Source: Cladochytrium replicatum
Lineage: Eukaryota; Chytridiomycota; Chytridiomycetes; Cladochytriales; Cladochytriaceae
Reading direction: 5' to 3'
Assembly: GCA_025526935.1 (NCBI GenBank)
Contig: JAHLKD010000076.1
Span: forward strand, 62,001 to 126,000
DNA length: 64,000 nt
Program-made: the position numbers and the translations under genes
Notes under the pieces: model-generated
The model's database searches: none
What the model saw: the letters and a program-made list of their open reading frames with translations, nothing else
What the model was told of the DNA's origin: nothing
Shown: positions 11,648 to 20,719 of the stretch, in pieces
How the letters are laid out: the number at the start of each line of letters is the position of its first letter
How positions within the stretch are numbered: the first letter of the stretch is position 1

Positions 11648-12565
11648 GAGTTCCTGCTGCGATGCATATGCTTCTTCAATAGCTCCTGCTAATACAGAAG
11701 CAATGCAGCGGAATTCAGCGTCCAGTATTCACATCTGGCTCTGGCTTCCTCTCCAATGCTCACCTTCCACTGCAAGGGGCATCGGAAAATCCACGAGACA
11801 ACTCGTTAAAAAATATCACTTGGACTTGAACAACCAAAAACTAAAACTTTATGGCGTTATGCCGAAATACCTTGAAGAACGCTAAGGGATATTCCCAATG
11901 CTTTTTTTGAATGGTGTTGTAACACACTGTATGGCAGTAGCTTCTCCGAATCGCCTTCAAAATGCTATCAAATTCTGATTCGTGCCGAGCTGGATGGGCT
12001 GGTGCACAGCCAGATCCTAAGGATGGCCGAGAATAATCACGGCACGCCTTGAATCTCAAAGACTATCCTGGAACAAGCAGCGTGGACTGTCCGAAGAGAA
12101 AGGGAGGCTTCTTGAAATGGGGGGACGCAAAGTTGTCGGTTGGGGGTACTGGAAATATCAAGACGATTTGTACGCTTTGTATCGACGAACTCGGATGAGG
12201 CAATTAAGTACAACGTTGCGCCGCTGGGTCGACCCGTGATGCCTCGTACTCCAGAAAAGTTTGTGTTAAAACATCACCATCGACGAGAATGAGAATGTGA
12301 GCCGGGCACATATGCATTCGCATGCTCTTGATTGACCGGCAGGTAATCCAACTTAAGTGGTTAGCATTATCAAGGATCAGTTACAGTGTGCTAAAGTGGT
12401 TAAGGTGAAGTTGCAGCTATGAAAGGTGCAATGGGACTATGGAAGTGGAGGTGTAGAGGAATTGACCTGAACTTAGACAGGATTGCTTGAAAAATCATAA
12501 ATACTGGACTTTATGAAACGTGATAAGGTACCAGGCAATGGGATATCGAATTCTTTCCTCTGCCC
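11648..12565. other. Gene-free stretch left of the transposon block
   Basis: Upstream region of the F-box/ankyrin gene, grading into sequence with only short open frames. No domain, tRNA or repeat was recognised. The retroelement fragment of the short-LTR family begins near 12574. Confidence 0.4.
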
Positions 12566-12573
12566 TCGGACTT

Positions 12574-12830
12574 AGCTGGCACTCTGCTAAAATGTGCCGT
12601 CCTACTGTAAATTAATAGACATGCTTCCTGATACATAAGAGCTGGTAGAGACTCACACGTTATCAGCACGCCATGCTCCAAATCATCGGCAATCAAGCCC
12701 CAAACTGGCAGGACAACACCACCCCCGCTCTACTCGAAACAGCAACAGGCTCGCCACGCCAACAGCAAAAACCAAAAGACCAAACACAGTACCAGGCCAA
12801 AATCGTCTCGTGCGCAACCTGAAAGTGACA
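12574..12830 (+). mobile_element. LTR and gag-leader fragment of a short-LTR copia family (copy 1)
   Basis: From 12574 (AGCTGGCACTC) the sequence matches, in reverse orientation, the LTR start at 15443-15498 and the element at 23909-24362. From 12640 to about 12720 it matches the leader and gag start of that same element (shared CTCACACGTTATCAGCAC, CCAAACTGGCAGG). The open reading continues as a short polar peptide from the ATG at 12673 before stopping at about 12820. This is an incomplete 5' end of a Ty1/copia element lying on the plus strand. Nothing coding beyond the gag start survives. Confidence 0.5.
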
Positions 12831-13425
12831 ATGACAACGGGGACACCACTGTGTTCCCTCTGGCACCACCGTGGTAGTGGATAATGTCGGCGCCACCGTG
12901 GGAGTGGGTAACGCCTCATATGATGAAAGTCACAGCGCTCAAACTGGTATGTAAGCAGCATCTCGATGGAGTTGTGGAGTTGGGAAAATGTTCATTGGAA
13001 AGTCAATGTTCAACGGCCCTCTGTCTTGCTTTCTGACAGTTGTTTGCTTGCTAGGTCCTCACTCTTTTTGTGGTCTGTTTGGAAGTCCGGCATATCGCTC
13101 GAGAGCTGGATTCGATGCTTTTTCTCTATCTTTATTAGTCTTCACTATTTATTTAATATCTTCTAATCCCAATTATCAATTACTAACCAAATCTCCTCTT
13201 CTGAGAATGTGGCTGAATCGCTTACCAAAACTCTCAGCTGTATTCAATTCACCAAACACCGCTACTTGCCTCGATCTTCAATCTCTTGCACATATTCGTT
13301 CTATGACATCCTTATCCAACGGGGAGCCTCTATGCGCTAAAAGTCAAGAGTTAGCAAACAATGTCGATTTGAGGAGGAGAGAGCCAATATGGGAAGTTAG
13401 AACAATATCCTTGTAGGCAACATTG
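12831..13425. other. Unassigned sequence between retroelement remnants
   Basis: An open frame at 12988-13416 (142 codons) begins with a hydrophobic stretch and then becomes polar. It matches no family I know and abuts the LTR fragment directly. It is probably non-coding or retroelement-derived. No splice-consistent gene model could be built. Confidence 0.3.
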
Positions 13426-14013
13426 TGTTGAACAAAGCTGTGGTCTGGATCCTCAGGTTGTATGTGTTGATTCACGGGTTAATGTTAATAAGAGATGAAT
13501 AAAGAAGATTGCAAGTCACAAGTGCTAACGCAAGAGAAAGCTCCTTGTGTATATCGCCACAGGCTCCTAAAAAAAGTACACAGTCGTTTTGGCTTTTCCT
13601 TCCGGAAGCTCTGGATTGCAGCAATAAGGTTTGACTTTTCTTCTCACAGGCGTAGCGAAGCATAATCATGCTCAGCTGTGCATGAGATCTGGCTCTCCTC
13701 AACAGGATTGTTGTTGCACACGATTCCCACGAACGTGGGAATCATATGTAAACCTTTGCTCTGATCTGATCCGGGCTTCACTTCTACAGTGGATAATAGA
13801 AAAGTAATGACAGTTTACTATACCTATGGCTTAAATATAACCCATGAAGAAATGACTAGAGGTGTCCAAACTCGTAATAGATCATCATCTATATGCTTCA
13901 GTTCAATAGTTAGAAATGTTGCTCGGTGAAGAGTGACATTTCTGTATCAGGCGTTTGTGTTTTGTACTATCAATGACTGGATTGGCCAAGTCCATCAATT
14001 GAAATACTTAACA
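13426..14013 (-). mobile_element. Isolated copia LTR (3' LTR remnant)
   Basis: About 588 bp nearly identical to the LTR at 17174-17772. Both begin, on the plus strand, TGTTGAACAAAGC and end in TACTTAACA, giving TG..CA ends with a short imperfect inverted terminus. The similarity continues about 20 bp past the LTR at 14014-14032, where the polypurine tract of the other copy lies. Therefore this is a 3' LTR whose internal region was lost, not a simple solo LTR formed by LTR-LTR recombination. No matching target-site duplication was found. Confidence 0.7.
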
Positions 14014-14032
14014 CACACCCTGAGTCATTAGT

Positions 14033-14379
14033 GTGCTATAGTGCAAATTACACTGTAATAGGACTTTCACCTTAACAGTTCACTATACGAGATGTTCTCG
14101 CAAGTATATGTGAAGTAGCATTCCGCAATGCTTCTAAATCACTTGTATCTGTAAACAATCACATAAATACGCAAAGCTCACTTAACTGTTGAGCCAGGAG
14201 TAAAATTACCTGCCCCCAAGGTGATCCACCAGACCCCATATCGCAGCAACCATACATATCAGAGTAAAGTAAAGGGCAGTGGCAGAGTCAGCACCATAAT
14301 ATCTGCCTATGAAAGACTTTTCAGCTGCCTAGTCCCCTGGGATCTGGAGAATCAATAAAACGTGCTTTTGGCAACGTTG
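14033..14379. other. Gene-free stretch after the LTR
   Basis: AT-rich sequence without usable open frames. No repeat match to the rest of the window was noticed before the 147-bp tandem array starts. Confidence 0.4.
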
Positions 14380-14835
14380 ACTGCATTACTTGGTCAATAC
14401 GCATTGTAGCGCATTGAGGACACCAGCCATTGATTTTCAGTATTGAGTTTCATTGTTTTCGACCCCAGGATCACCACGGCTGCCCAAAACAGGCTGTGAA
14501 AATGTTGACCTTGTTGCAACTCTGACGTGCATTTACTGGGTCAATATGCATTGTAGCGAATGGAGGACACCGGCAATCGATTTGCAGCATGGAGTTTCAT
14601 TGTTTTTGACTCCAGCATCACCATGGTTGCCAAAAACTGGCAGAGAAAATTTCGACCTTGTCACAATTTCAAAATGCAGTTACTTGGTCAATACGCATTG
14701 TAGCGCTGTGCGGGCACCGGCAATCAATTTGCAGCATTGATTTACATCATTTTTGATCCTGGGATTACCTCAGTTGCCCAAAAACTGGGCGGGAAAATTT
14801 CGAACTTGTTCGCAATTTTTGATCGCGAGTATCAC
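14380..14835. repeat. Three tandem copies of a 147-bp unit
   Basis: The landmark GGTCAATA(C/T)GCATTGTAGCG occurs at 14392, 14539 and 14686, giving a period of exactly 147 bp both times. Each unit continues with a (C/G)ACACC(A/G)GC or GGCACCGGC segment, an (A/T)T(T/C)ATTGTTTT-like tract, a TGCCCAAAA(C/A)TGG-like tract and a TTGACCTTGT-like tract. Units differ by point changes only, about 15-20 percent by eye. Open frames in the region run across units and look accidental. It resembles a short satellite array inside the transposon-rich block. Confidence 0.7.
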
Positions 14836-15442
14836 ATAAATGCTTTGGAGACAACTGCAAATGATTTTCGCAATCTGTTTTGGTATTTTAGTGGCTCAAC
14901 AGGCTTGGTTCACCGCATGAAGGATGAGGCCAAATTTCGGTGTTCTCCCTGGCCCAGACTCCAGGTCCGTCATCACAACTGAGCTATCGGAAACTCAAAT
15001 GCCACACAATCCATAGAAAATAGCAATAGGAAGCCAAAGGTTGCTGTACTGTGCTCAGCTCCCCAGGAATGCCACGTAATGCAAATACTCCGTGCGTGGG
15101 ATCAAGGGCATCATGCTGGCTCTGCTGTAAAGACGGACCCAGCATCTAGGACTTATGCTCACTTCTTGGCTGTGTTCACTCTTTCAATCATACGAGATGA
15201 GAAATGTTGACATTTGATGGCAGGATGGAATCAGAGAGTTACATGGCTGGGACTGCACGAGCAGCTGGACATATGAGAAGATTAATTGATTGAGTTAGTT
15301 GGAAATGGACACGCCTGAAAGAAAGTATGGCTTACTGCAAAGATGAGTTAGCATTGAAGAATTTGGGAGCAATGTGAAGACAGACAACCAGAATCCTTCC
15401 CTGTCTGTCAGGGCATGCCAACAGTTTGTTTTCAACCAGTGT
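14836..15442. other. Gene-free stretch, transposon block
   Basis: No open frame of interest. Reading leftward from 15498 on the minus strand it is the body of the LTR whose start is recognised at 15443-15498, but its far end cannot be placed by eye. Confidence 0.35.
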
Positions 15443-15510
15443 GAATGTCTGTTAATTTACAGTAGGACAGCACATTTGAGCTGAGTGCCAGTTTGACACT
15501 CCCCCTCTCT
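15443..15510 (-). mobile_element. LTR start and polypurine tract of the short-LTR copia family (copy 2)
   Basis: On the minus strand a purine run GAGAGGGGGAG (15499-15510 region) is followed by TGTCAAACTGGCACTC, the LTR start. The first 55 nt match the copy at 12574 and, more weakly, the copy ending at 24362. A polypurine tract directly before TG is the expected 3' LTR boundary of a retrotransposon. Copies 1 and 2 lie in opposite orientation about 2.9 kb apart. Confidence 0.5.
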
Positions 15511-16397
15511 GAACAAATGTAAAAGCATAGAGAAATAAAACTAAACTTAATGCTTTAAGAAATATATCGGCAATGAAGAATCATAGAGCGAAAGGAAATG
15601 GAAGAACGATTATTGTCTTTTCCACAAAAGAACTAAAGCCCAACCATAGAATAAAATGGTGGGGCATTAACAATGCGATTAGATTTCAGTCCTTTTGGTA
15701 AAGTGGCTGGACACTCCCACCTAGCAATGGCATGTCTTGCAATCTTTTGAGTCTTGTACGTTTAGCTGCTAGCTGTCATGGGTATGTACACAATATATTA
15801 TTCACGGGAAGGTACTAGTTAGCAATGCACATCACGATCATAGATTACTCTTGCAGCTCATCAACCAGTTGTTTTTTCCACCGCCTTGGTGCCTGTTCAG
15901 TTTCTCCACATGTTGGTACCACTCCATGCACATGAATGTCTCAGAGCAACGTGAGAGTTTGGTTATGGGCTACCTTTGCTTGTCCAGTAAGATATGGATC
16001 ATGGAGGACACATCAATGTTATCCCAGAACTCCTTTGCTGCTCTTCTCTGACGTGGGGATGCATCTTTCCAGTCATCGATTGCCCAACCCAACCCTAAGC
16101 AACTGTACCCTGGTATGTCCTCCCTGTCAATGTTTGCCTCCGTTTTTTGGTCTGGATGGACAATCTTCAACATGTCCATCTTCAAACAATTATCCAAATG
16201 TACGTGCAGAGTGGAGGGCAGGTCTAGCTTGTGAGCAAGATGTACAATATAGGATTAAAGATTCCAGGACTTGGCACATGAGCATCATCCACCTCCGCAG
16301 TACTTACATCTGGGTGGCATTTAATCCAGAATGGCAATGTCAACTGAGCAGGCGAGGATTGAGGTCACAGATCTGTGTATACTTTGCTAGTACTAAG
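15511..16397 (-). pseudogene. Decayed coding fragments, possibly retroelement interior
   Basis: Minus-strand fragments look protein-like but are interrupted. A 75-codon frame at 15970-16197 includes EDIPGYSCLGLGWAIDDW and SPRQRRAAKEFWDN. Another around 15640-15740 reads ARHAIARWECPATLPKG. I cannot assign either to a family. They lie just upstream, in the minus sense, of the LTR/polypurine boundary at 15498-15510. The 3' end of an element would be there, but clear copia RNase H motifs are absent. Confidence 0.3.
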
Positions 16398-16565
16398 GTT
16401 CGGCGGGTCCGGGTCGGGTGGGGGTTTCAGTGGCGACCGGCATCAAACCCCTTGGGTCAGGTTGTGTTTGTCCGGGCACCTGCCGGTCACTGACGGGTAC
16501 AAAGGGAATACCCAGACCCGAAGTGGTTGAAACCCGTACCTGACCCTGGCCGGCCGGGCTTTTGC
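16398..16565. repeat. GC-rich imperfect palindromic segment
   Basis: A sharply GC-rich island in AT-rich surroundings, built from variants of GGGT(C/A)CGGGT and their complements. It starts CGGCGGGTCCGGGTCGGGTG and contains GACCGGC, TGCCGGTCACTGACGGGTAC and CTGGCCGGCCGGGC. GTTTCAG near the left and GTTGAAACCC near the right give a loosely self-complementary layout. It codes for nothing convincing. A small non-autonomous element is possible. Confidence 0.4.
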
Positions 16566-16834
16566 TTCCCAGGAGAGTATTGATTGAACTTGAGTTAGAC
16601 CACGGATATTTACATGAACACTTAATCTTGATGTTCTGCTCACAATGGTTATTGTGAACGATCACTGGGATCTATATCTCCCTATTCGAGAGAATAATGT
16701 TTATATTAGATATTTCCATAAATCTATAGCCACAGGTTAATTATAAAAGCCGAAACGACAGTATATTTGAATTGTTTGCACAATTCAAAGAGCCTGTGGC
16801 GACATGAGATTTCGGGTGGCTGTGGCGCAAGAGC
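16566..16834. other. Short AT-rich spacer
   Basis: No feature was recognised between the GC-rich segment and the gag-like fragment. Confidence 0.3.
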
Positions 16835-17019
16835 GTGATTGGAGAAACACGAAACTCTGCACAAACACAGATCAACCTGAGGACTATCTCTTGCGCAAGT
16901 CCCAGATCAGCAGCACTAAAACTGATCAAATCACATCGCCCTCAAACCAAACTTCGACACAATAGTTATTGCCACAAGGCGCTTCCCCCGATCAACACCA
17001 GATCTCCAACGCTTACAGT

Positions 17020-17173
17020 ATGCCTAAGAACGACACCCGTGACGGAAAACCAAGGCCGTTCGCTGGGCAAACGCTTGGGGAGTTTGATAAATACATGAAG
17101 ATCGTTCAGAATTATGCGAACTCGAAAGGAGAAGCTGGAACTTTGCTCACAAAGTCGACCTACCCAAAGCCGG
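17020..17173 (+). pseudogene. gag-like fragment cut by an LTR
   Basis: The plus-strand frame from the ATG at 17020 reads MPKNDTRDGKPRPFAGQTLG and then EFDKYMKIVQNYANSKGEAG. It is cut after a few more residues by the LTR that begins at 17174. The pattern (basic start, F-G-Q-T, a short amphipathic helix) resembles the beginning of a retrotransposon gag, but it is too short to be sure. It could equally be an exon of a host gene broken by the insertion. Confidence 0.3.
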
Positions 17174-17772
17174 TGTTGAACAAAGCTGTGGTCTGGATCC
17201 TCAGGTTGTGTGTGTTGCTAATTCACGGGTTAATGTTTCTAAGAGATGAATAAAGAAGATTGCGAGTCACAAGTACTAGCGCAAGAGAATGCTCCTTGTG
17301 TGTATCGCCACAGGCTCCTTAAATAAGTGTACTGTCGTTTTGGCTTTTCCTTCCGGAAGATCTGGATCGAAGCGATAAGGTTTGACTCTTCTTCTCACAG
17401 GCGTAGCGAAGCATAATCATGCTAAGCTGTGCGTGAGATCTAGCTCTCCTCAACAGGATTGTTCTCACACATGATTCCCACGAACGCGTTAATCATATGT
17501 AAACCTTTGCTGTGATCTGATCCGGGCTTCACTTCTACAAGTGGATGATAGAAAAGTAATGACAGTTTACTATACCTATGGCCGCAATAAATATAACCCA
17601 TGAAGAAATAACTGGAGGTATCCAAACTCGTAATAGATCATCATCTATATGCTTTAGTTCAATAGTTAGAAATGTTGCTCAGTGAAGAGTGACATTTCTG
17701 TATATCGGGCGTTTGTGTTTTTGTACTATCAATGACTGGATTGGCCAAGTCCATCAATCGAAATACTTAACA
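17174..17772 (-). repeat. 3' LTR of the minus-strand copia element
   Basis: 599 bp, TGTTGAACA..TTAACA on the plus strand. On the minus strand, which is the element's sense, the sequence just before it (17773-17785) is the purine run TGAGGGGGTG, a polypurine tract. The coding frame of the element stops at 17900, about 130 bp before the tract, the normal arrangement. It is about 90 percent or more identical to the isolated copy at 13426-14013. Confidence 0.75.
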
Positions 17773-17899
17773 CACCCCCTCAGTCATTAGATAGGTACAA
17801 CCGAGAGTATCACTCAACCGATCATAACTTTCTGTAAATGCTGAAGTTGATATTCTATTGAAATAAAGGTGAGTTGTATGGACATCGCCAGCCGGTCGT

Positions 17900-20263
17900 T
17901 CAAAATAGTATATTAAGTGAAGACTGACTGACTAGCCCCAACGAGCCCCTGTGTTTAAGGTATAATTTACTTCCAAGAGGTTTAGTTAAGATGTCCGCGA
18001 TCATATCAGAAGTATCCATATGGTGTAACTCCTGATGTTTCTGTTCAACTTGGAGATTCACAAATCTCTCGCGAACGTCCATGTGTTTGGTCCGTTTGTT
18101 GTTGAACAGATTGTTTGCGATAGACTCGGTGGATTGATTGTCTTGCCATAAACGGAGCGGATTGAACGACGTAATTCCAATACCCGTCATAAGATTTTTC
18201 ATCCACTTCATCTCACGCGATAGTTCGTTCAGCGCATACAGTTCGGCTTCCGACGACGAGGCTGCAATAGTCTGTTGTCGAATCGACTGCCAACTGATTG
18301 CCGCATTAGCGAACATTACCACGTAACCGGTTCGTGAGTATCTATCTGCATCGCCCGCCCAGTCTGCATCGGCATAACCTTGTGGGTTGTTAGCCGAATC
18401 AAACATGTAGAGACCGTCGGGTCTTAGCATCGGAGACGTGATACCAGTCCGTGTATAGTGTAAACCGTAATCCCAAGTACCGAGTAAATATCGTTGTAAT
18501 CGATAGAGAGCCTTTGATTCTGACTGTCGAGGATCAATCTGATGTTGTGCCAAAATATTGACTGCGTATGAAATATCCGGTCGTGTCTTAGTCGCCACGT
18601 ACGATATCTTCATTAACATTGATCGAAATTGTGTTGCCTCGGCATCGGACAGTGTTGGTGTGGTCTCATCAAAGATATATGATTTTGACATCGGTGTTTT
18701 GGTCGGTTTGATGTTGGTACCCCATAAATTCGCTTCTTCGAGAATCTTCTTTACGTACAATGCATTGCTAAGGAAATATCCTTCCGTTGTCTGCAATAAC
18801 TCCATTTTCAGAATCCATTTCGCCTTCGAAGTACTGCCTACTGTGAACGAAGTTTCCAAATCGGTCTGAAACCGATGATATGCGTTTGGATCTGTGGAAA
18901 AATGTAGTATATCATCGACATGAACGGTAGTGTGTTCGCGGGTATTATTTGTTGGATTGTATCGCCAGAAATGACAGATGTCTGCAATATTCCGCACGAA
19001 ACCAACACTGAGATATTGTTTCCAAAGAGTTTTGTACCATTCTCGAGCTGCCTGGTGTAGACCGTACAGACTTTTGATAAGTCTGCAGACGATGGGTCGA
19101 TTCTGGAAATCTACTCGTCCGAAACCATGAGGGAGTTCGACGTAGTTCTCTTCTTCCAGTATCGCATTGAGATATGCACCCTTGATATCAAACTGGAATA
19201 TGATCATGCCGACTAATGCTGCTAATGCAATCAGAAAACGGATCGTGGACGTTTTCGTAACTGGAGAATAGGTTTCATCGAAATCCAATCCTTCAATCTG
19301 TGAAAATCCTCGTACGACCCAACGTGCTTTGAATCGAGTAATATTGCCATGTTCGTCAAGCTTATATGTGAACACCCATTTGCCCGATAAGAAATTCCGT
19401 CCATCAGGTAAAAACGTTTCAGCCCAAGTATTGTTGCCGACTAGTTGTGTAACTTCCTCCTTCATCGCCGCTAACCAGAATGGAGCCTCATCGGATCGTG
19501 ATAAAGCCTCACGAAGAGTCTTTGGTGCAGTCCGTATATTTCCATTCGCAATTGGTTGTGTTGGATATGAGGAATCGGCCTTCAGGGTCCAATCGATATT
19601 AGGAACGGACCGGGTAAACAAGGAATTTTGTTTCCTTTTGGCGTTCGACAAATTTGCACTTGCTTGACGTTTTCGTTTTCTTGCTGCATACGCTTCGTCG
19701 ACATCTTCTCCAATGAATTGAAGATCACTTTCGAGTTGTGCATCATATTCCTCTACAGGAGATACGGAAGACAAATTCGGAGATTCTTCAGTAATGGATT
19801 GTGGAGTCGATAAATCAGCATTTGGATCATAATCAGCATCGTCTGGGTCATCATCGTCTAGTCCATGTAAATGTTCAACAACATGCATGTCACCGGCTTC
19901 TTCTAAGCGGTAATATATGGGGTCGTCGTTTATATCCTCATCGATTTCTTCGTCTGCAACGGTAGAAATCGGGAAATTGTCTGAGACAAACTCAACAGTC
20001 GTCTCTTGCACCCCCTGATCCCCGGTTGGTATTTGATCAACATCGAAATATGTCCCAGCCTTCAGTGGATATTGTACCGTAAGATCGTCGAGTAACTGTC
20101 GGGTAGGATTATAACCAACAAAAACTCCCTCGTGGAACGTAACATGGAAGTATTCGCCTATTGTGTTTGTCCGAAAATTGAGTGCTATGACGATCTTCAG
20201 GTCTTCACCCTTGTATCCGAGAAACAGACCTAGTTCAGACTTGTCTCGGATTCTGCGCGCCAA
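17900..20263 (-). pseudogene. Copia retrotransposon pol, 5'-truncated (RT and RNase H)
   Basis: A 787-codon frame on the minus strand covers the end of the integrase region, reverse transcriptase and RNase H. Visible motifs: RT start NTWAETFLPDGRN, FKARWVVRGFSQ, FDIKGAYLNAILEEENYVEL, catalytic TVHVDDI, then RNase H YADADWAGDADRYSRTGYV, SSSEAELYALNE, DNQSTESIANN and ADILTKPLG. Gag, protease and the integrase catalytic core are missing. The frame itself has no stops, so the truncation is recent or the reading frame has been kept. No 5' LTR was found to the right, where another element of opposite orientation begins. It is not autonomous as it stands. Confidence 0.85.
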
Positions 20264-20636
20264 CCTTTGTTCGTGTGAGAGTGTTGAGTGTTGTTTCGTT
20301 CATAAAAGTTTTCCTTCTTTGTTTTTACTTTCAAAAAGAAAAAGTTCGGCTGAGGATAACAACAGCATTATTGTTGATCCTCGGAATCGAACTTGCGACA
20401 TGATGTTGAATGGCTTGTGGTTTAACCCACGACGCTAGCTTTGTTGTTTTCCAAAAGTTTTATTTCTGTTTCTATTTCGGCTTTATGTTCTTCGACGAAA
20501 ACTTCAAAAGCCAGCGTTCCAGAAAATTCCGGATCACCAGCAAACTTGAAGGGGACTTACCAAAGGAGGAAGGAGAGCGCCGCTGCTGACGTGGCAAGGA
20601 CAAATTAAGGGAGGCTTTGTTGGGAATGGGAGAACC
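20264..20636. other. Junction region between two head-to-head copia elements
   Basis: Non-coding. It holds a hairpin at 20352-20382 (GAGGAT and ATCCTC arms extended by AACAAC/TTGTTG with one bulged base). Just right of it on the minus strand is a tRNA-like stretch with TAGCGTCGTGGGTTAA and GTTCGATTCC, resembling internal A and B boxes. The T-stem does not pair, so it is not an intact tRNA. The right part should belong to the 5' LTR of the next element, whose left boundary cannot be fixed because its partner LTR is missing. Confidence 0.4.
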
Positions 20637-20644
20637 TATAAAAG
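20637..20644 (+). promoter_or_regulatory. TATA box in the copia 5' LTR
   Basis: TATAAAAG lies about 80 nt upstream of the first ATG and of the primer-binding site, inside what should be the LTR U3/R region of the plus-strand copia element. Confidence 0.55.
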
Positions 20645-20719
20645 GTGTGAGTCTTAAGCTTCCAATACATCGAACAAGTACCTCTTATCTGATCTTACCT
20701 GCCTACGACGAAATTCTAC

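Noticed and set aside
13426-14013. Simple solo LTR
   Set aside because: Similarity to the other copy continues past the LTR into the polypurine tract, so it is a 3' LTR of a deleted element.
14380-14835. Coding reading through the 147-bp array
   Set aside because: 147 is a multiple of three so frames persist between units, but the reading has no domain-like pattern.
20380-20446. Possible tRNA gene on the minus strand
   Set aside because: B-box-like GTTCGATTCC is present but the T stem, D stem and acceptor cannot pair, so no intact tRNA.
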